Counted from the stretch's first letter, positions 39,801-53,153 are shown. The stretch: 64,000 nucleotides of DNA from Paragordius varius (GCA_964247055.1 OZ176052.1:6014001-6078000), one strand, 5' to 3'. Numbers and translations: made by a program. The notes: generated by a model not told the origin, from the letters alone.

Positions 39801-42800
39801 GTGGATACAAAACTCCGAATATGGAGTCCTAAAATTATCCATCCAAAATTTGATTCAAGGTTCACATTTTTATTTCCAAATTATTTAATTAAATTAATTT
39901 AAGTTTTGCTCAATTTGCACAATTATTCTTTTCTATCATATATATAGAAAGTGGTGAAATAATTAGCACAAATATAAATTTGGCCTCAAATGATTCGGTA
40001 ATTAAATTAGTTGGAACCAATATACAGTCAACAAGTACTTCAACTAATCAAACTTTAATAAACAAAACACTGGAATCCATACAAAATAATATTTTTTATC
40101 AAGAAATTTTATATTCGGTATAAATTTGTTTTATCAAATTTTTAACATTGATGTGAAATTAACTATTTTAAGGCATTTTGTACTGTATTTAGGTTGGTAG
40201 GGAAGCCCTTGAAAACAACAATGTTTTTGAATACAATCCAATCATAAAACCAAACTTTTTTTCATGTCCGGTATTTATATAATTTCATATAAAACTTTAC
40301 CCTTAAATCAAAATTTTATTTGATAATTAATAAATATGTAATAATGTAAATTTGAATTTTATTTGACTATAGCTTTTTGGTAAATATTGGGTGGAAATTT
40401 TTACAGAAAAATGCCAGGATATTGATTTAAGACACCAACCTATCTCTAATGAAGTATATCATTTTTTAAATAGTTATTGTGTTAAATATTTATATTTCTA
40501 AAATAAAAAACTGTGTACCTATATTTAACATCCACATTTTGATTATTTTATGCATAAATTAGTTTATACAAAAATATATTTGAGTGATTATACTTTGTAC
40601 TTTTATAAAATTCTAACCATAAAATTTAATCGACTATATGGTATAATCTAATAAAGTGTCATATTTTTCAATATACAAAAATAATTTTACGTTCTATATA
40701 ACCCTAAAATCATGAAAACTTTATTTATGATATAAGCCCAAAGATATAAAATCATCAGCATTATCTTCACTAAAAATGGCAGTTCAATCAAAGTTGCTTC
40801 AACAATTTCAAACTTTGTTCAAGGTAGCTAAACCCGTTCCAAGTTGTGCAAATATTTCACAAACTAATCGCCGACGTTTAGCGGGTCCACATTGCCTGAG
40901 ATACGATGACACCAGATGTTATGGTTATATTTTTTATAATCTAAAATTAATGGTTTTTTCAAGTTTTCTTGGTATCATGTATTTTTCATAATCGTTTAAT
41001 TTTTCATGGAAAGGAAAGAAGGAATTATGGAAAGATGTATAAAAGAATAATATTCACGCTTTAATTTAAATGACTTGCATGAAACGATTGCATGTAAACC
41101 ACGAACTAATACACTGACTAAAATTACTGTATCTCATATTTATAAATTAATTGGATGTGATTAAAATTTTTTGCTCGATACAACATAATTAGAATATTTT
41201 TGTTATTACATAAATATTAGCTTGTTGATAAAAATCAAAATCCATTTCAATTTTTTAACTTTCATATACTAGGTACAGTAATTTACAATATTTTATTTAA
41301 CCCTTTACTTTATTAACAATATCAATATATTATCCATATATCGTATAAATTATTGAGATTAAAGTCAAAATTTTGATACTTGCTAGTATCTATGATTAGC
41401 TAATAAATATTATGAGAAATAAAGTATTAAAATAAAATTTATTTACATTAATAATAGATAGACGAAACGTAAAAACTAAAAGCCTAATATTTTTTAAAAG
41501 GATAACCGTATTTTTTAAAACCTTGATTCATTGTATAATTATTATAGATTGTATGATTTAGTATAATATTACCAGTTTACATCTCTAATCCCAATTTTAC
41601 CACCCAAAACGATGAGTTAACTATGGTTGTCTTTTATAAAAATATGATTGTCTTTTAGCATTTACGTTATATCAGTGTATATAATCAATTTTTGCTGTAA
41701 TTTCACTTTTCTTTTTAGGTAATCCAACTAATGTCCCCAAGCATCCGCGCCCACTCTACGAGTTACAGACGGATTTGGAAGACGAACTCCTTCTATTAGC
41801 CAATACTAACAATAATGATAATAATGAAGGAAATTTTGATTTAAGTTTTGAAGATTTTTCTTTGCTGGACGGAGGTAGGAGATCAATCCATTCTGGAATT
41901 TCCACTCCATTACAAATTTTAAACAACGATCATTATGACGAGCCTAAAATTGAAGGTATATTAGCAATATTACTGTGATATAAAATTCCCTAAATGTGGG
42001 GAAAACGCATGGCTTAATATCAGCACCATGACTTTTAGAGAAAAATATTAAAATTTAATTGCATAATTCAATTATTAACATTACCAAACTAGTAAGGTTG
42101 TGGGAAGGTATACCCAACTTTAAACCATTAATTAAAAAGTAGGATTTTATTTAAAAATCAGAAAAGTGCATGATGATCACCATTAGCTAATTGGTTGCCA
42201 TGAACTTTTATAAATCTTCTTAAATATTGATTTTGAAAATGTAAAAATTATTATTAAGGCGTTACCTGTAAACTTTTTGTCAGTTTTTTATACTATCGTT
42301 AGCTCAAGAAACAAATTCTCTTTACTTAACATTAGATCCAGTTATACAATTAAACCTTTGACCTTGGACACACATAAAAAGAAGCGATTAAGCAACTATT
42401 TTTATGGTGTAATTTTTTTAAGCTCTGCATATTTATATTTTGCGACCCTTTCGGGGTTAGATGATGGGAAAAATAGCGAAAAATGTGATGAAAATCAATT
42501 ACCAAAAACCAATAATATTTCAAAAAGGGTATACTATTTTATAAATCGTGTATTACATATAATTAAACTTTAATACTGTATTTGTTCTAATCATATTAAT
42601 TTTATATAACAGAATATTTGATATTTATGGAATAATTTTAAAATGATAAAGAGCTAAATAACTATTTGAAGAAGACCGTATAAACACATATTTTACAAAC
42701 GTTTATAATATTATATCAATGAGTTTCATTAATTTTTTAATTGAATATTATGAATATAAATTAATTATGATTGAGGCAATAATTGAATTAGGTCATTACG

Positions 42801-45019
42801 CTTTCGGATTTAGTTTCGGAGACAAAAGAACGCATAGATGCCTGGAATAAATTGGAACCATTGTATGTTGAAGAAATGAAACCACTTAAACTTGAACGTT
42901 CCCGCACGCTTAAACGTTATTATAGTACAAAAGTGCTTAAACCTCTTGTAGATATGTGTAAACATTTTTTTCTGCTCAAACAGTATGTATACATTACATT
43001 TATCAATTTTTGACAAATAAAATATTTAGAGAACACCCCAATAAACATAATTAAATATATGTAGTTGAAAAAGTATATAGTTATTTCTCTCATTAAGCAT
43101 CACCCTTATTTTGATATAAAGGAAAATTAAGCTTTTTTGTTTTTACAATTTGAATTTCATTTTTATAAATAACTAACATCTTATATTATTTTCTAGTTGA
43201 ATTAGAAATAATATATATTTATTTTGCGATTAAATCATTATATCTTTTAAGGGTTGTATCTTGTATAATATTGCCTGAAATCGGATAATTTCTTGATAAT
43301 ATGCATGAGTTAATTAATTAATTAATTAATGGGCGCTGTTTATTTGAAAAGTTTGTGAGATGTTACTTTAATTATAAATATGCATGCACATTATATAATA
43401 TTATTTATAATTAAATTATAGAACTCAAGATACTATTCATAAATTTATTATTGCCAATCCGGATCCCCTTATGGTTGTTCATACGGCATCAACCAATGAT
43501 ATAACTCATTCCTCTATAAACATAAACATCGTTTCTCAAAAATTTGAAGCGATTTGTAGGTATAAAAAATGTTGTATGTGATAATTTAAATATTATAATT
43601 TTTTTGCCTTAGAACATCTTTGTATATTCAAATAAATATTGAATCATTGAAAGTTGTGATGAGAGATGGACGAGTTATATGGCTAAACACTAATCCTGAT
43701 TCATTATATCAAATGTTGGCTATTCAAGTAACATTATAATAATATTAAAAAAATATTTAAGTATTAAAACTATATAAATCATTTTTAGAACAAAACAATT
43801 GGATTGACACATTTTACCATTTTAACTGTTAATTATGTAAAAAAATTAAATTATCTTTATTTTTCTGTGAAGAAACTGTTTTTGTTTGGATATATCGGTT
43901 AATATAATTCATTCATATTTTTCTTTCTAATTTCCGGTTGCCCCAAGCCTAATTGTATAAAATATTTTAATATGTAATGTATTAAAGCCTAAAAATGTGT
44001 CCTTATAATAACATTGCACTAAAAATTAAAAAATATTTTTAAGGTTTAACCTGATTATTTTTATATGCGTGCATGAGATAATCATACTTTATATAAAAAC
44101 AATACGCTATGGAAAATGATAAAACGAAATTTTGCTAAGAAACTAGAAAAGCCGTGGATATAGTTTGCCTTTTTAATAATAAATTTTACCATGTATAATA
44201 TTAAATTAAGCTAGAAACTGACAACATATAAAATTGATTTGATACGATATTTGTTTATAGTTCCCGGGGTTAATTATTTCGTATTAAAGATTTAATGAAT
44301 TTTTTCTCTATATACATATTTAGATATCACAACATCAAATAAATGGGGCACAATCGCTCGCTAAATTTATGGGCTGGCAAACTATTGCAAACGATGCCTT
44401 CTCAGGCGCCACAACGGAAGAACCATTTGGGAATAAATCTACCCTTACACTACGATCACCTAATGATGATTGGTAATATTTTATTGTGATTGCTGATTCT
44501 ATTTCTATATGTAAAAATTTGGAAGTCAAACATTTTTAAAAGACCGCAACACTTATCTATGAGTGGTGATCTTATGCTTTTATTTGTTTTTGTTAAAAAT
44601 TTGGATGATTGGGAACGTATAATATATTTTATGACGATTTTAATTATTCACGAAATTAAATATGATTCATTTTTAAAATTTATTTTAACATAGATAGACG
44701 TAAGAGATAATCTCATTTAAGCTGCTATTTACTTACTTTTTATGTTTGGAAAATTTGTAATAGAATTTCCTATTATAATGTAATATTATCCTATCTTTTT
44801 ATTTATAGCACAATGCATTTGGAGTATGGTCCTGTAAGTGGGCCGAAAATAACGATTTATATTGATGAAGCTGTGGAAAATTCTATGAAACCAGCAATTA
44901 ATGAATCGAATTATCGTTTGCAAAATAAAAAAACTACCATTCGTATCATAAACCCTGATAACATTCCGTCCAAAATATTTATTGAAAAAATTGAATATCT
45001 TATGGCATTATTTAGATAA
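36831..45019 (+). CDS. MED17: Mediator complex subunit 17
   Basis: MED17 is the scaffold of the Mediator head module, which joins transcription factors to RNA polymerase II. Exons: 36831-36961, 36990-37115, 37139-37271, 37333-37501, 37965-38105, 39948-40117, 40193-40270, 40373-40453, 40737-40923, 41719-41955, 42814-42982, 43422-43559, 43613-43727, 44324-44472, 44809-45019; about 744 residues (human 651), all phases agreeing. Segments match animal MED17 in order: DGTEIIKHPLS, RNALTEINVLVDVL, LRSFWKIKKVKEKIYGDLS, ANGTFEVKKD, NRRRLAGP, LVDMCKHFFLLKQTQDTIHKF, INIESLKVVMRDGRVI, SQHQINGAQSLAKFMGWQ, YGPVSGPKITI, FIEKIEYLMAL. Exon 10 (GNPTNVPKHPRP...) is Asn/Asp-rich and is not seen in human. Introns 1 and 2 are 28 and 23 nt. 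Intron 5 holds a LINE, intron 9 a MITE. The start may be 36831, 36861 or 36864. Confidence 0.95.
38354..39832 (+). mobile_element. LINE with intact RT frame, 5'-truncated (MED17 intron 5)
   Basis: One open frame of 492 codons encodes most of a non-LTR reverse transcriptase: VEHTLKIFENILENRL, FAFRPNSSTID, VFVDLERAFDQIP, GLHQGSVLSPLLF and FADDLV (catalytic FADD). Between palm and thumb sits a Cys/His-rich insert, CSICSKEV and CISCQLWVHKKCSKIK, seen in a widespread endonuclease-RT family of aquatic animals. GIRPALTYGSETWAL and a C-terminal GHTQRRD/GRP region follow. The endonuclease and RT motif 0 are absent. The first ~35 residues, from a GC-rich stretch at 38385-38455, do not match LINE proteins, so the true insertion probably begins near 38455. 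Same strand as MED17; stop at 39830-39832. An uninterrupted frame suggests fairly recent insertion. Confidence 0.85.
41445..41700. mobile_element. MITE family B, copy 4 (MED17 intron 9)
   Basis: Left arm GAAACGTAAAAACTAAAAG; right arm TTGTCTTTTAGCATTTACGT and an AATTTTTGCTGTAA end. Left terminus poorly defined. Confidence 0.6.
42283..42573 (+). other. Open exon-like frame in MED17 intron 10, unidentified
   Basis: After a good acceptor (TTTTTTGTCAG, ending 42282) a frame of about 96 codons stays open to TAA 42571-42573. It contains no ATG. It reads KKKRLSNYFYGVIFLSSAYL (a possible membrane segment), then an acidic stretch, then KRVYYFINRVLHIIKL. It is in phase with MED17 exon 10 and could be an alternative terminal exon, or part of another gene or pseudogene. 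The layout (membrane segment, acidic spacer, basic helix) vaguely recalls the N-terminus of mitochondrial TIM50; I cannot confirm this. Confidence 0.3.
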
Positions 45020-46280
45020 TTTTTTTATGAAATAAATTTTTTGAAACTATCTATTTAAATATACTTTATAATCTTAAAAAATTGTATATTTTTAAGATGG
45101 TTTTTTGCGTAGGTTTCATTCTTTCCATATGATATTTTTGTGGTTTTTAACTTTCGGTTTTAATTGAAACATCATTTAACTGTTAGTAAATCGAAAAAAA
45201 CTCGGATTTTGGTTAAAAAAAAAATTTTACAGTATATTACTGTAAACATATTTGTCAAATTGAATATAATGACAAATATGCTTTCAGTTCAGCGACTATA
45301 CAAAAATGCATGGATTTTTTCAATTTATACCTCAATTTACGAAGTTATTGTAAAATTATGAATTTTAAAAGCGAAAGATTAGATTGCTGTAAAATTTAAG
45401 TTTACACCATTTTTTAAAATATTTGGCGTTTCGATTAACAATATTTTGATTCATTCAACTTCTTTACATATATATAATAAAAGAGGCATTTTATGGTTTA
45501 AACCATCGGCTTTCACTTAAGTTATATTTATTTTGTGGTTTTAGTTATTTTTTGAGTTATGAGTGTTTTTCGGTAAATTCCTGAAATAAATAAGCTAATT
45601 ATACCTAGTGGATATTCTTTATTTTCAAATTTAACTCATTGGATGCGGTAATCGATTGCGAAAATTTGTGAAAATCGAATAAATAAAATTATTTATTTTA
45701 CGAGTGAATTTCAATAGGGTTTTAAGGATAATGTTAGATTAAACTCAGACCACAAAAAGGAATATGAAGATGATTAAAATGTTGTCTCATAAAAAAAATC
45801 ATATATTTTTGTCAAATAAACATTTGAGGGTACAGTTGAATACGGAAACCGTTCGATATTTGGAGACTAAGTATTATTTATAGTAACGTGATCAGGTGAA
45901 TACACGGCAATTAACTTTTCATATACAGTGTACCCATACTATATCACAGTTAACAGAATCGCTTTTATGTGCCTAAAATCAAACTCAAACTTTGAATGCG
46001 TCTCCTCGCTCTGAAGTTTCAATTTTAAGGATGGGTTTGGAATACCTTTACTGGCAGGTTGTCGAGGTACGATTGGCGCTCACTTTCTTTAATAGATACT
46101 CTCCAACTCTTATTCTTTATGTTCTATGACTAAGAATATAAGTTATATATTGCAACATTTTTTTAAATAATTGATATAATATATTAAATAAATTGAATAT
46201 TTATTTATTTATTGTAGGCAATTAAGATAATTTATATAACATTAAAATTCGATATAAAATCCGAAATCATGTATTTATAA
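45020..46280. other. No gene seen
   Basis: MED17 3' flank. A GC-richer patch at about 45960-46130 (GGCAGGTTGTCGAGGTACG) has no recognisable coding on either strand and may be decayed transposon. The short open frame at 45164-45361 is A/T-driven. Confidence 0.4.
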
Positions 46281-48128
46281 CAGTGTTCCTCACCAAAAAA
46301 AATTGACGGGCCAAATAAAATATATTATTTTTTCGAGGGCCATGAACCTTATAATGGCAAATATTCCATCGCTATTTGACACATATGCACATATTTATAC
46401 TCTAAATCAGCACAATGAATTTTTTGCGGATCGCATGTAAATCCAGCTAGAAACTCGTTTTGCACCATTTAGTTAAAAAAAAATGTTTTGATAACAACAT
46501 TTATTTTGATATTAACCAATAATTTTTGACAAGTCTCGCCTCATGACAGGCCAATCTAAATACGTCGTTCATATGATCATCGGTTAAGCGATTTCTGTAT
46601 GTATTCTTGGCATACTTCATTTTCGAATATGCCGCCTCACACGTGTAAGTTGAAGGAAAAGTATTTGGCACATCTTGCCAAAACTGTACATATCTTTCTT
46701 CCCCACGATTCTCCTAATATAGCCTCCTGAAATCATTTTTACAAATTCTTCAATGATATGCGCGTGTCAAAACCGAGCTCGAGTGGCTTAATATTGGATA
46801 TATCCATATGCCATGGATTTTCAACGAGATTTAAGAAATTAAATATTTCTTAATTCTGAATTTCATCTAATTAGATAAAAATGTTAAATGATAACCTCCG
46901 CGGTAATGTCGCAAAGGTAGGCTAATAAAACCCACTGTTTGTCACTATTATTTTCCTCGTCAAACCTTCTGTTATTATTTATAAATAATAGAATTTTATG
47001 CATTAAAACAAAAAATCTATTTAATACTTTGGTAAGGCTAAGTCATCGCACAGCGGTGGACAAATATGGTCAAATTCACTGTGGATATCTTTCAGAAGGT
47101 TTTTGAATTTACGGCCGTTGAATTCTTTGCCATGGATGTGGTTAACTATATCCACAAACGTTTTTATTACTGAATTGAGTGATTCATCTTTTATACGCGA
47201 AACCAAGTTGCTGATGAATAAAGCAGTAAAAGGATAAAATATTTTGCAAATTATATTTGTTATTCAAAAGGGAAATAAATCCTTTGTTTATTCCAATGAT
47301 AGAGGGAGAGCCATCTGTGCACAAAACCAATTTTTTCATAGATATGCCATTATTTTCGAAAAAATGCTAATTATTTCTAGTATATTACTTCTTTTCGTGG
47401 TATTATTCATTGGTAAAAATAAATGCTCGTTGATTATGTTGTCGTTGCAAAATCTCATGAAGAGCACACATTAAGATGTCTTTTCATATTGTATTTTTTA
47501 TAATTATGTGGTCCATACATATAAGGCAGGTAACAACATTTTTTAAAAAACGACAAAAAATTTTTCTTCCTATTCTTTTTTAAAGGAGCGATTTTCATCG
47601 GATAATTTACGTTTTTTAGCATTAGATGTCATCCTTTTAATTTATGTTTAAATATTATGTAAATTTTTTCAAAAAATAGGAATATAATTTGAATATGCTA
47701 TAAAAAAACAGGACGAAATTTAATGATGTTGATTTGATAAATATTTTATGGAAATGAGTATCAGAAAATGCTGTAAAATAGCAATGAAAAGAATATGCAA
47801 GTTTGGGTGAAAGGCTTGCTTTACAAAAAAGGATTGCAATAAAAATTTTAAAATAGAAAAGAAAATAAAATAAAATACACTAACAGAAACAACGTGCCAA
47901 ATAATCATTTTAATGTGGAAAATTTTCTATATTTCAAATTGTGTAAAAAATAAAAACTACCAAAATTAACTTTAAAGAAAATAAATTAATATTAAAATAC
48001 GCGAAAATTCGCTTATGTGTATTTTAAAAATTCAAAAAAATAATTTATGTATCAATTTGGTCATAGGGCAATTTTAAAGCACTCTTAGGGCCGCATGCGG
48101 CACGCGGGCCGCGGTTTGAGTATCACTT
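46281..48128 (-). mobile_element. hAT transposon remnant, ZBED5/SCAND3-like transposase in pieces
   Basis: The left end CAGTGTTCCTCACC and the right end ...GAGTATCACTT form degenerate inverted ends. The right end is GC-rich (GGGCCGCATGCGGCACGC). On the minus strand, transposase blocks appear in order. KKLVLCTDGSPSIIG..KGF near 47330 matches the CTDGAPSM block. VDIVNHIHGKEFNGRKFKNL near 47130 matches the hAT NHRxFKxLL block. Near 46680-46540, YTCEAAYSKMKYAKNTYRNR then LTDDHMNDVFRLA is the C-terminal hAT dimerisation region. Stops and frame changes separate the blocks and the N-terminal half is mostly gone. I could not confirm an 8-bp duplication. Confidence 0.75.
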
Positions 48129-48577
48129 ATAATGTTCCGGAAGTTATATTTTGTTATAAATTTTTTATGTCCTGGTGCATTCTCTTACCGATTTGATCGG
48201 TGATGGACTTAAGCGGAAATTATATATTTTCCACAACACGTGAAAAATTTATTTGGATCGTTTATGGATTTTTGTTCTAAAATTATAAAGAATATACTGG
48301 AATCTGACTTGTTTTATCGACTTTATCGTTTGAATATTTGAACATATGTAACTAGGAATAATTGTTTTTTTAAATAAATAAACAATCAAATTATTAAAAA
48401 ATCCTATTAAAGCCTTCATTTTTTTGACTTTCCATAGCATTAGTTAACTAAATTGTCAAAAATGGGGTGGTACCTTGTTGTCTAGTTTTATAAACATTGT
48501 TCTCATGTACACTCCCAAATTAGGAGGTATAACAAATAACTTGATAAAATATAATATATATATATTATATATATATT

Positions 48578-49534
48578 CTGATAGGAAAATGTATCAGGAT
48601 TATCATCGGCTTTTGGTTTTGAGCGAGTGATATAGGAAAGTTATTTACACTTTTGTGGTAAGTGCTCCATATCAATTGGTAATATTTGCGCACATTTTAT
48701 TATTTATTTTTTGGGTGGAAGCCTAATACTTTATACCAAAAAATATTACTAAAATAAATCATTTTAAATTTTAATTTTTAGATAAGGGCTGCGAAAGTCC
48801 TAAATTTTTTGCGCTTAATGGGCTAGTTTTATTTTTAAACGCAAAATGACGGGCTTGCACGATTTTACATATATGCTTACATTCTTTTTACAAAAATTTA
48901 ATTTTTAACAAAATTTTTACGTTCTTCATCTTATTTTTGGGCATGTTATAAACGATATATGAAGGCTTTTAGATTATATAAAAACAATTTATTTCAAAAT
49001 TGTGTTTTATATAAAAAATTCACCTAATTTGAAGGTAAGCGAAGTTTAAATTAAAATTTTGAAGCGATAGAAATGTTCAACATCATCAGATTATATAAAT
49101 AAAATGTTTTTATGTCTAAGAGCGCTTTTATACCGTTTCCATCATGCCTATATATAAAAGGAAATGCACCTCAACAAAATTTTGCTAAGAATTGAATTAT
49201 TCTGAAAGTATGCATTTTGAATAAATAATCTAAATATAATATACTACTTGCAAAATTTCGGCATTGCGTTTATTTTACAAGAACTATCCCGTTTTAGAAG
49301 AGTAGAAAAATTTGGAACTTTCAGAGCCCACATTTAAAAATTAAAATATCATAAAAATATTGTTGCTTTTATAAGTAGTTTATCATATATTTTGATATTT
49401 TTTGGAATGAAGCATTTAACTAAAAATAATATTATAAAAAATACGGTTAAATTTTGTCGCACAAAAGTGTAAATAACTTTCTTATATTAATCATAAGGGC
49501 CAAAACCAAAAGCACCATTACATTTTTCTATCAG
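48578..49534. mobile_element. Family F inverted-repeat element, uninterrupted copy
   Basis: Left arm CTGATAGGAAAATGTATCAG, then AAAGTTATTTACACTTTTGT and AAGTGCTCCATATCAATTGG. The right arm gives the inverted order, ending CATTTTTCTATCAG. Arms of at least 150-200 bp around a ~500-bp centre. No open frame. This is the reference copy for reading the split copies at 22868-26190 and 49885-53475. Confidence 0.65.
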
Positions 49535-50010
49535 AATGTGTTGATTTCATCAAGATTTTTCACGAGTGCCTATTTTGTACACCGTATTTTATTACAGTTC
49601 TGTGAATTCTAGAATCTATAATTTGGACAGCTCCAAAACACCAATGAAACGAACAGCTGATATTATATCAAAATATATAACGTTTTTGATGTTAAGTAGC
49701 CGGAAAGCTTTTTAAAGTTACCATTTACATTTTATAACTATAATATACACTTAATTGCCTGTTGCATTAGCGATTTTAAAAAATTTATAAAAAAATGCAA
49801 AATTTGAGATAAGGTTTTTTTTAAATATTTTTTGTATTGCGATCGGGGAGTATGAAAAAATAACCTGAAAAATTGTATACATTTGGGTAGGAAAATTTAT
49901 CAGGATTATCATGGTGCTTTTAAGTTACGAGTGATAAAAAGGTTATTTTTTGTGGTAGGTGCTCCATAATTAGGATATGGCGAAATTTGCGCCCATTTTT
50001 TTGAAACTTC

Positions 50011-51035
50011 GGGTCGGGTGATAAAAAATTTTTTTTGACTTGACTTGCAAGTTTTTCAAGTCATCGCTTGCTTTCATGTGATAAAAAAATTTAACATTAC
50101 ACGACTTAAGTCAAGCAAGAAAACTTGATAAGGAGGTGATAAAAAATCATATGATCAAGTAAAACTTAAAGATTTTGCAAGTTTGGTGTAGGGCACACTT
50201 GACAGATTTAAAAATATGGATAAAATTATTTTGGAAACTATTTATGTATAAAATTTAGGTTTTATATGTAATTCAAACCTTTGTTAATGCTATAAGTTGT
50301 TACTTTTATAAACTTTGGCTAATTAATTTATTCATTGGGTGGATATAAATGAGGATAAATTTATAGAAAAACTCTGCTAATATTTAATAACATGGCATAT
50401 AAAAATATGCTAAATATATCAATTCCGTGACCGCAAAAAAAATTGGATTCTCGAAAATTTCTTAAAATTAATAATTAAATATTAATCTTGTAAAATTTCA
50501 AATCTTCGTTTATAAGCAAAACTTCACTATTAACCAATGTATAGAATTTATTTCATCATAAATTTATTTGGAATGTAATGTTTATAATCAATTAAAAATA
50601 ATTATGTATTGTATCAACATCTTCCCATTATATTTGCAACTGGAATCCAAACAAAAATATGGTAAAATAGAAAGTGTTTTAAGGGCGAATGGTTTCATCA
50701 ATCTAAAAATTATTACCAAACACACAAATTAGAAAACTCTATATATTAAATAAGATACGTGCCAGTGAGTTTGAAAAACTTCAATAAATGCATATTGTTT
50801 TTATTGTTTATCTTTTTGTGCCTTATTTCATAAATTTTAGCTGAAAATGATCAAAAAAGTTTCCATAAAATTCGAATTGGGTGGCAAAAAACTGTTACAT
50901 TCATAAGCAAAAGACTTGACTTAAGTGTTTTTTTTATCACCGATCTTCAAGTGTACACTTGCTGGCTTAAGTAATCTTGCTCAACTTGCCACACTTGGCT
51001 TACAAGTCAAGTGCGACTTTTTTATCACCCGACCC
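50011..51035. mobile_element. Foldback/MITE family D, copy 1
   Basis: Perfect 18-bp inverted ends GGGTCGGGTGATAAAAAA and complement, flanked by TTC on both sides (50008-50010 and 51036-51038). The arms contain repeated CAAG/CTTG-rich blocks (GACTTGACTTGCAAG). Internal sequence A/T-rich, non-coding. The flanking ACTTC / TTCGATTCAAATTGG is the left end of a family C element, so D copy 1 sits inside C copy 2. Confidence 0.75.
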
Positions 51036-51611
51036 TTCGATTCAAATTGGGGTATCTAAATATCCCAGACTAAATTTAAGTTAGGATTTTTAAAAAACTA
51101 CTGAAGGAAACGGTCCCAATTTGAATTTATGCTCCTATTATAATTAAAATTATATAAATATGCCAAAATATCTTAATAAAATTTTGTTTTGAAAAAAAAG
51201 TTTCATGTCAAACTACTTCGACGCCATTTTTATTTTGTAAAATTTTTGCAAAATATTGTCTACATTTAATTTTAAGGGTAAAATTAAAGCTAATTTTTTG
51301 TTTAAATTACATCTTACATTGATAGAAAAAAAAAGCTGTTTATTTTGTATTATTTTTCAATTTTAACATTGCACGCATGTCACGTTGACTAAATTTTTAC
51401 CTTTCGGTTTTAGCTTAAAATAAGTAATATAAAGTATTTTTGAATTAAATTTTTTATATATTTCGGTTTATTAATGTTATATAAGTGCAACATTTTGCCA
51501 TGGTATCAATTCCTTCCATATTTTAAAGAATTTAATTTTAAACAGGTCTGGGGTATTTAACTACCCCAATTTGAATCGAAGGACTAAAATGAATGTGTTG
51601 TATCCAAGTGT
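51036..51611. mobile_element. MITE family C, copy 2 (left end displaced by D copy 1)
   Basis: Continues TTCGATTCAAATTGGGGTAT and ends GTATCCAAGTGT. The first few bases (ACTTC) lie at 50006-50010 on the other side of D copy 1. The inverted GGGGTA arms are otherwise complete. Confidence 0.7.
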
Positions 51612-51694
51612 TTATCAAAATTTTTTTGGTTTTAGCTAAATGCTCCATTAATATCACTAAAATATTTTATGAACTATTAATAAAAATTAAAACA

Positions 51695-53153
51695 GGTTAA
51701 GTGATAAAAAATTTTTTGACTTTGCTTGCAAGTTTTAATCATGGCTTTATTTCATGTGATAAAAAAATTTATTATAGGACTTAACACTTCGATTCAAATT
51801 GTGGTATCCAAATACCGCAAGCTAAATATAAATCAATATTTTAAAAAAACTACTGAATTAAACGGTCCTATTTATGCTTTCATCCTGATAAAAATTATAT
51901 AAATAAGCCAAAATATCTAAATAAAATTTAATTTTGAAAAAAAGTTTCATGTCAAACTACTTCGACGCCATTTTTATTTTACAAAATTTTTGCAAATATC
52001 GTCTTCATTCAATTTTTAAGGTAAATTAAAGCTATTTTAAATTACAGCTAACATTGACAGAAATAGAAGAAGTGGTTTATTTTGTATTTAGCCAATCCAC
52101 ATATGTTACGTTGACTAAAATTTTTCCTTTGAGTTTCACATCAAAATAAGTAATATCAAGTATGTTTGAACAAATTTTTTTATATATTTCGGTTTATTAG
52201 TGTTATATAAGTGCAAAATTTTGCCATGGTTCTGATTCCTTCCATATTATTTAAATTATTTTATTTTAAACAGGCCTGGGGTATCCAACTACCCCAATTT
52301 AAATCGAAGGACTGAAATAAATGTGGTGTATCCAGGTGTTAAGTCAAGCAAGAAAACTTGATTCGGAGGTGATAAAATTATATGATCAACTAAAACTTAA
52401 AGATTTTCAAGAGTGGTGTAGGGCACACTTGACAGATTTATAATGGATAATATTGTTTTGCTAAGCATTTATATATATAATTTATATTTTATCTAATTGA
52501 AACCTTTGATAATGTAATAAACTTTTTATTTGAAAATTTTTGACTAATTATTTTTTTATTGGGTAGATACAAAGGAGGATAAATTTTTAGAACATATTTG
52601 CTAATATTTAAGAGAAATGCATATAAAAATATGCTAATTATTATCGATTCCGTGAACCCGAAAAAATTGGATTCTCGAAAATATTTTAAATTAATAATTA
52701 AATGTTTAAATTTTAAAATCTTCGCTTTACATTAAATAATAAACAAAACAGGATACTTTATCATTAAAACATGTAAAGAGTCTATTACATCATAATTATT
52801 TAAAATGATGTGGATAATCAATTAAAAATAATATGTTATATTGTGTAAATATCTTCTATATTTGCAAATGGCTAATAAAATGAGTAGTGTGGTAAAATAA
52901 TAGAGAGTGTTTTAAGAGAGAGTGGTTTCATCAATTTAAAAATTTTAGTTACCGGGGTCAATATTTAGAAAAATCTATATTATATAAGCGTGACATCGAG
53001 TTTGAAAAACTCAAAACAATGTTAGATTCATAAACAAAAGACTGAAATTAAGTTTTTTTTATATTACCGATCTTCAAGTGTACAGCCTTAAAAACTTGAA
53101 AAACTTGCCACGTTTGTCTCACTAGGCAAGTGCAACTTTTTTATCACCCCACC
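51695..53153. mobile_element. Foldback/MITE family D, copy 2, carrying C copy 3
   Basis: Ends GGTTAAGTGATAAAAAA and TTTTTTATCACCCCACCC (degenerate against copy 1). The interior matches copy 1 (CAAGCAAGAAAACTTGAT, GTGTAGGGCACACTTGACAG) except for the 556-bp family C insertion at 51784-52339. Confidence 0.7.
51784..52339. mobile_element. MITE family C, copy 3, inserted in D copy 2 with a TA duplication
   Basis: ACAC...GTGT termini, TA on both sides (51782-51783 and 52340-52341). D copy 1 has the empty site GACTTAAGTC; here it is split as GACTTA / TAAGTC. This gives the element's exact borders and its 2-bp target. Confidence 0.85.

Noticed and set aside
41038-41165. Frame with EGIMERCIKE followed after a stop by LNDLHETIACKP, resembling MED17 EGLLEKIIKQ
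   Set aside because: An in-frame TAA separates the halves and no AG lies after it. Exon 9 joins 41719 in perfect phase, and the true counterpart of that MED17 region is LKPLVDMCKHFFLL at 42814-42982.
44490-44693. Open frame in MED17 intron 14
   Set aside because: Spans from inside exon 14's donor region into A/T-rich intron. Flanking exons join in phase without it and its composition is hydrophobic and low-complexity.
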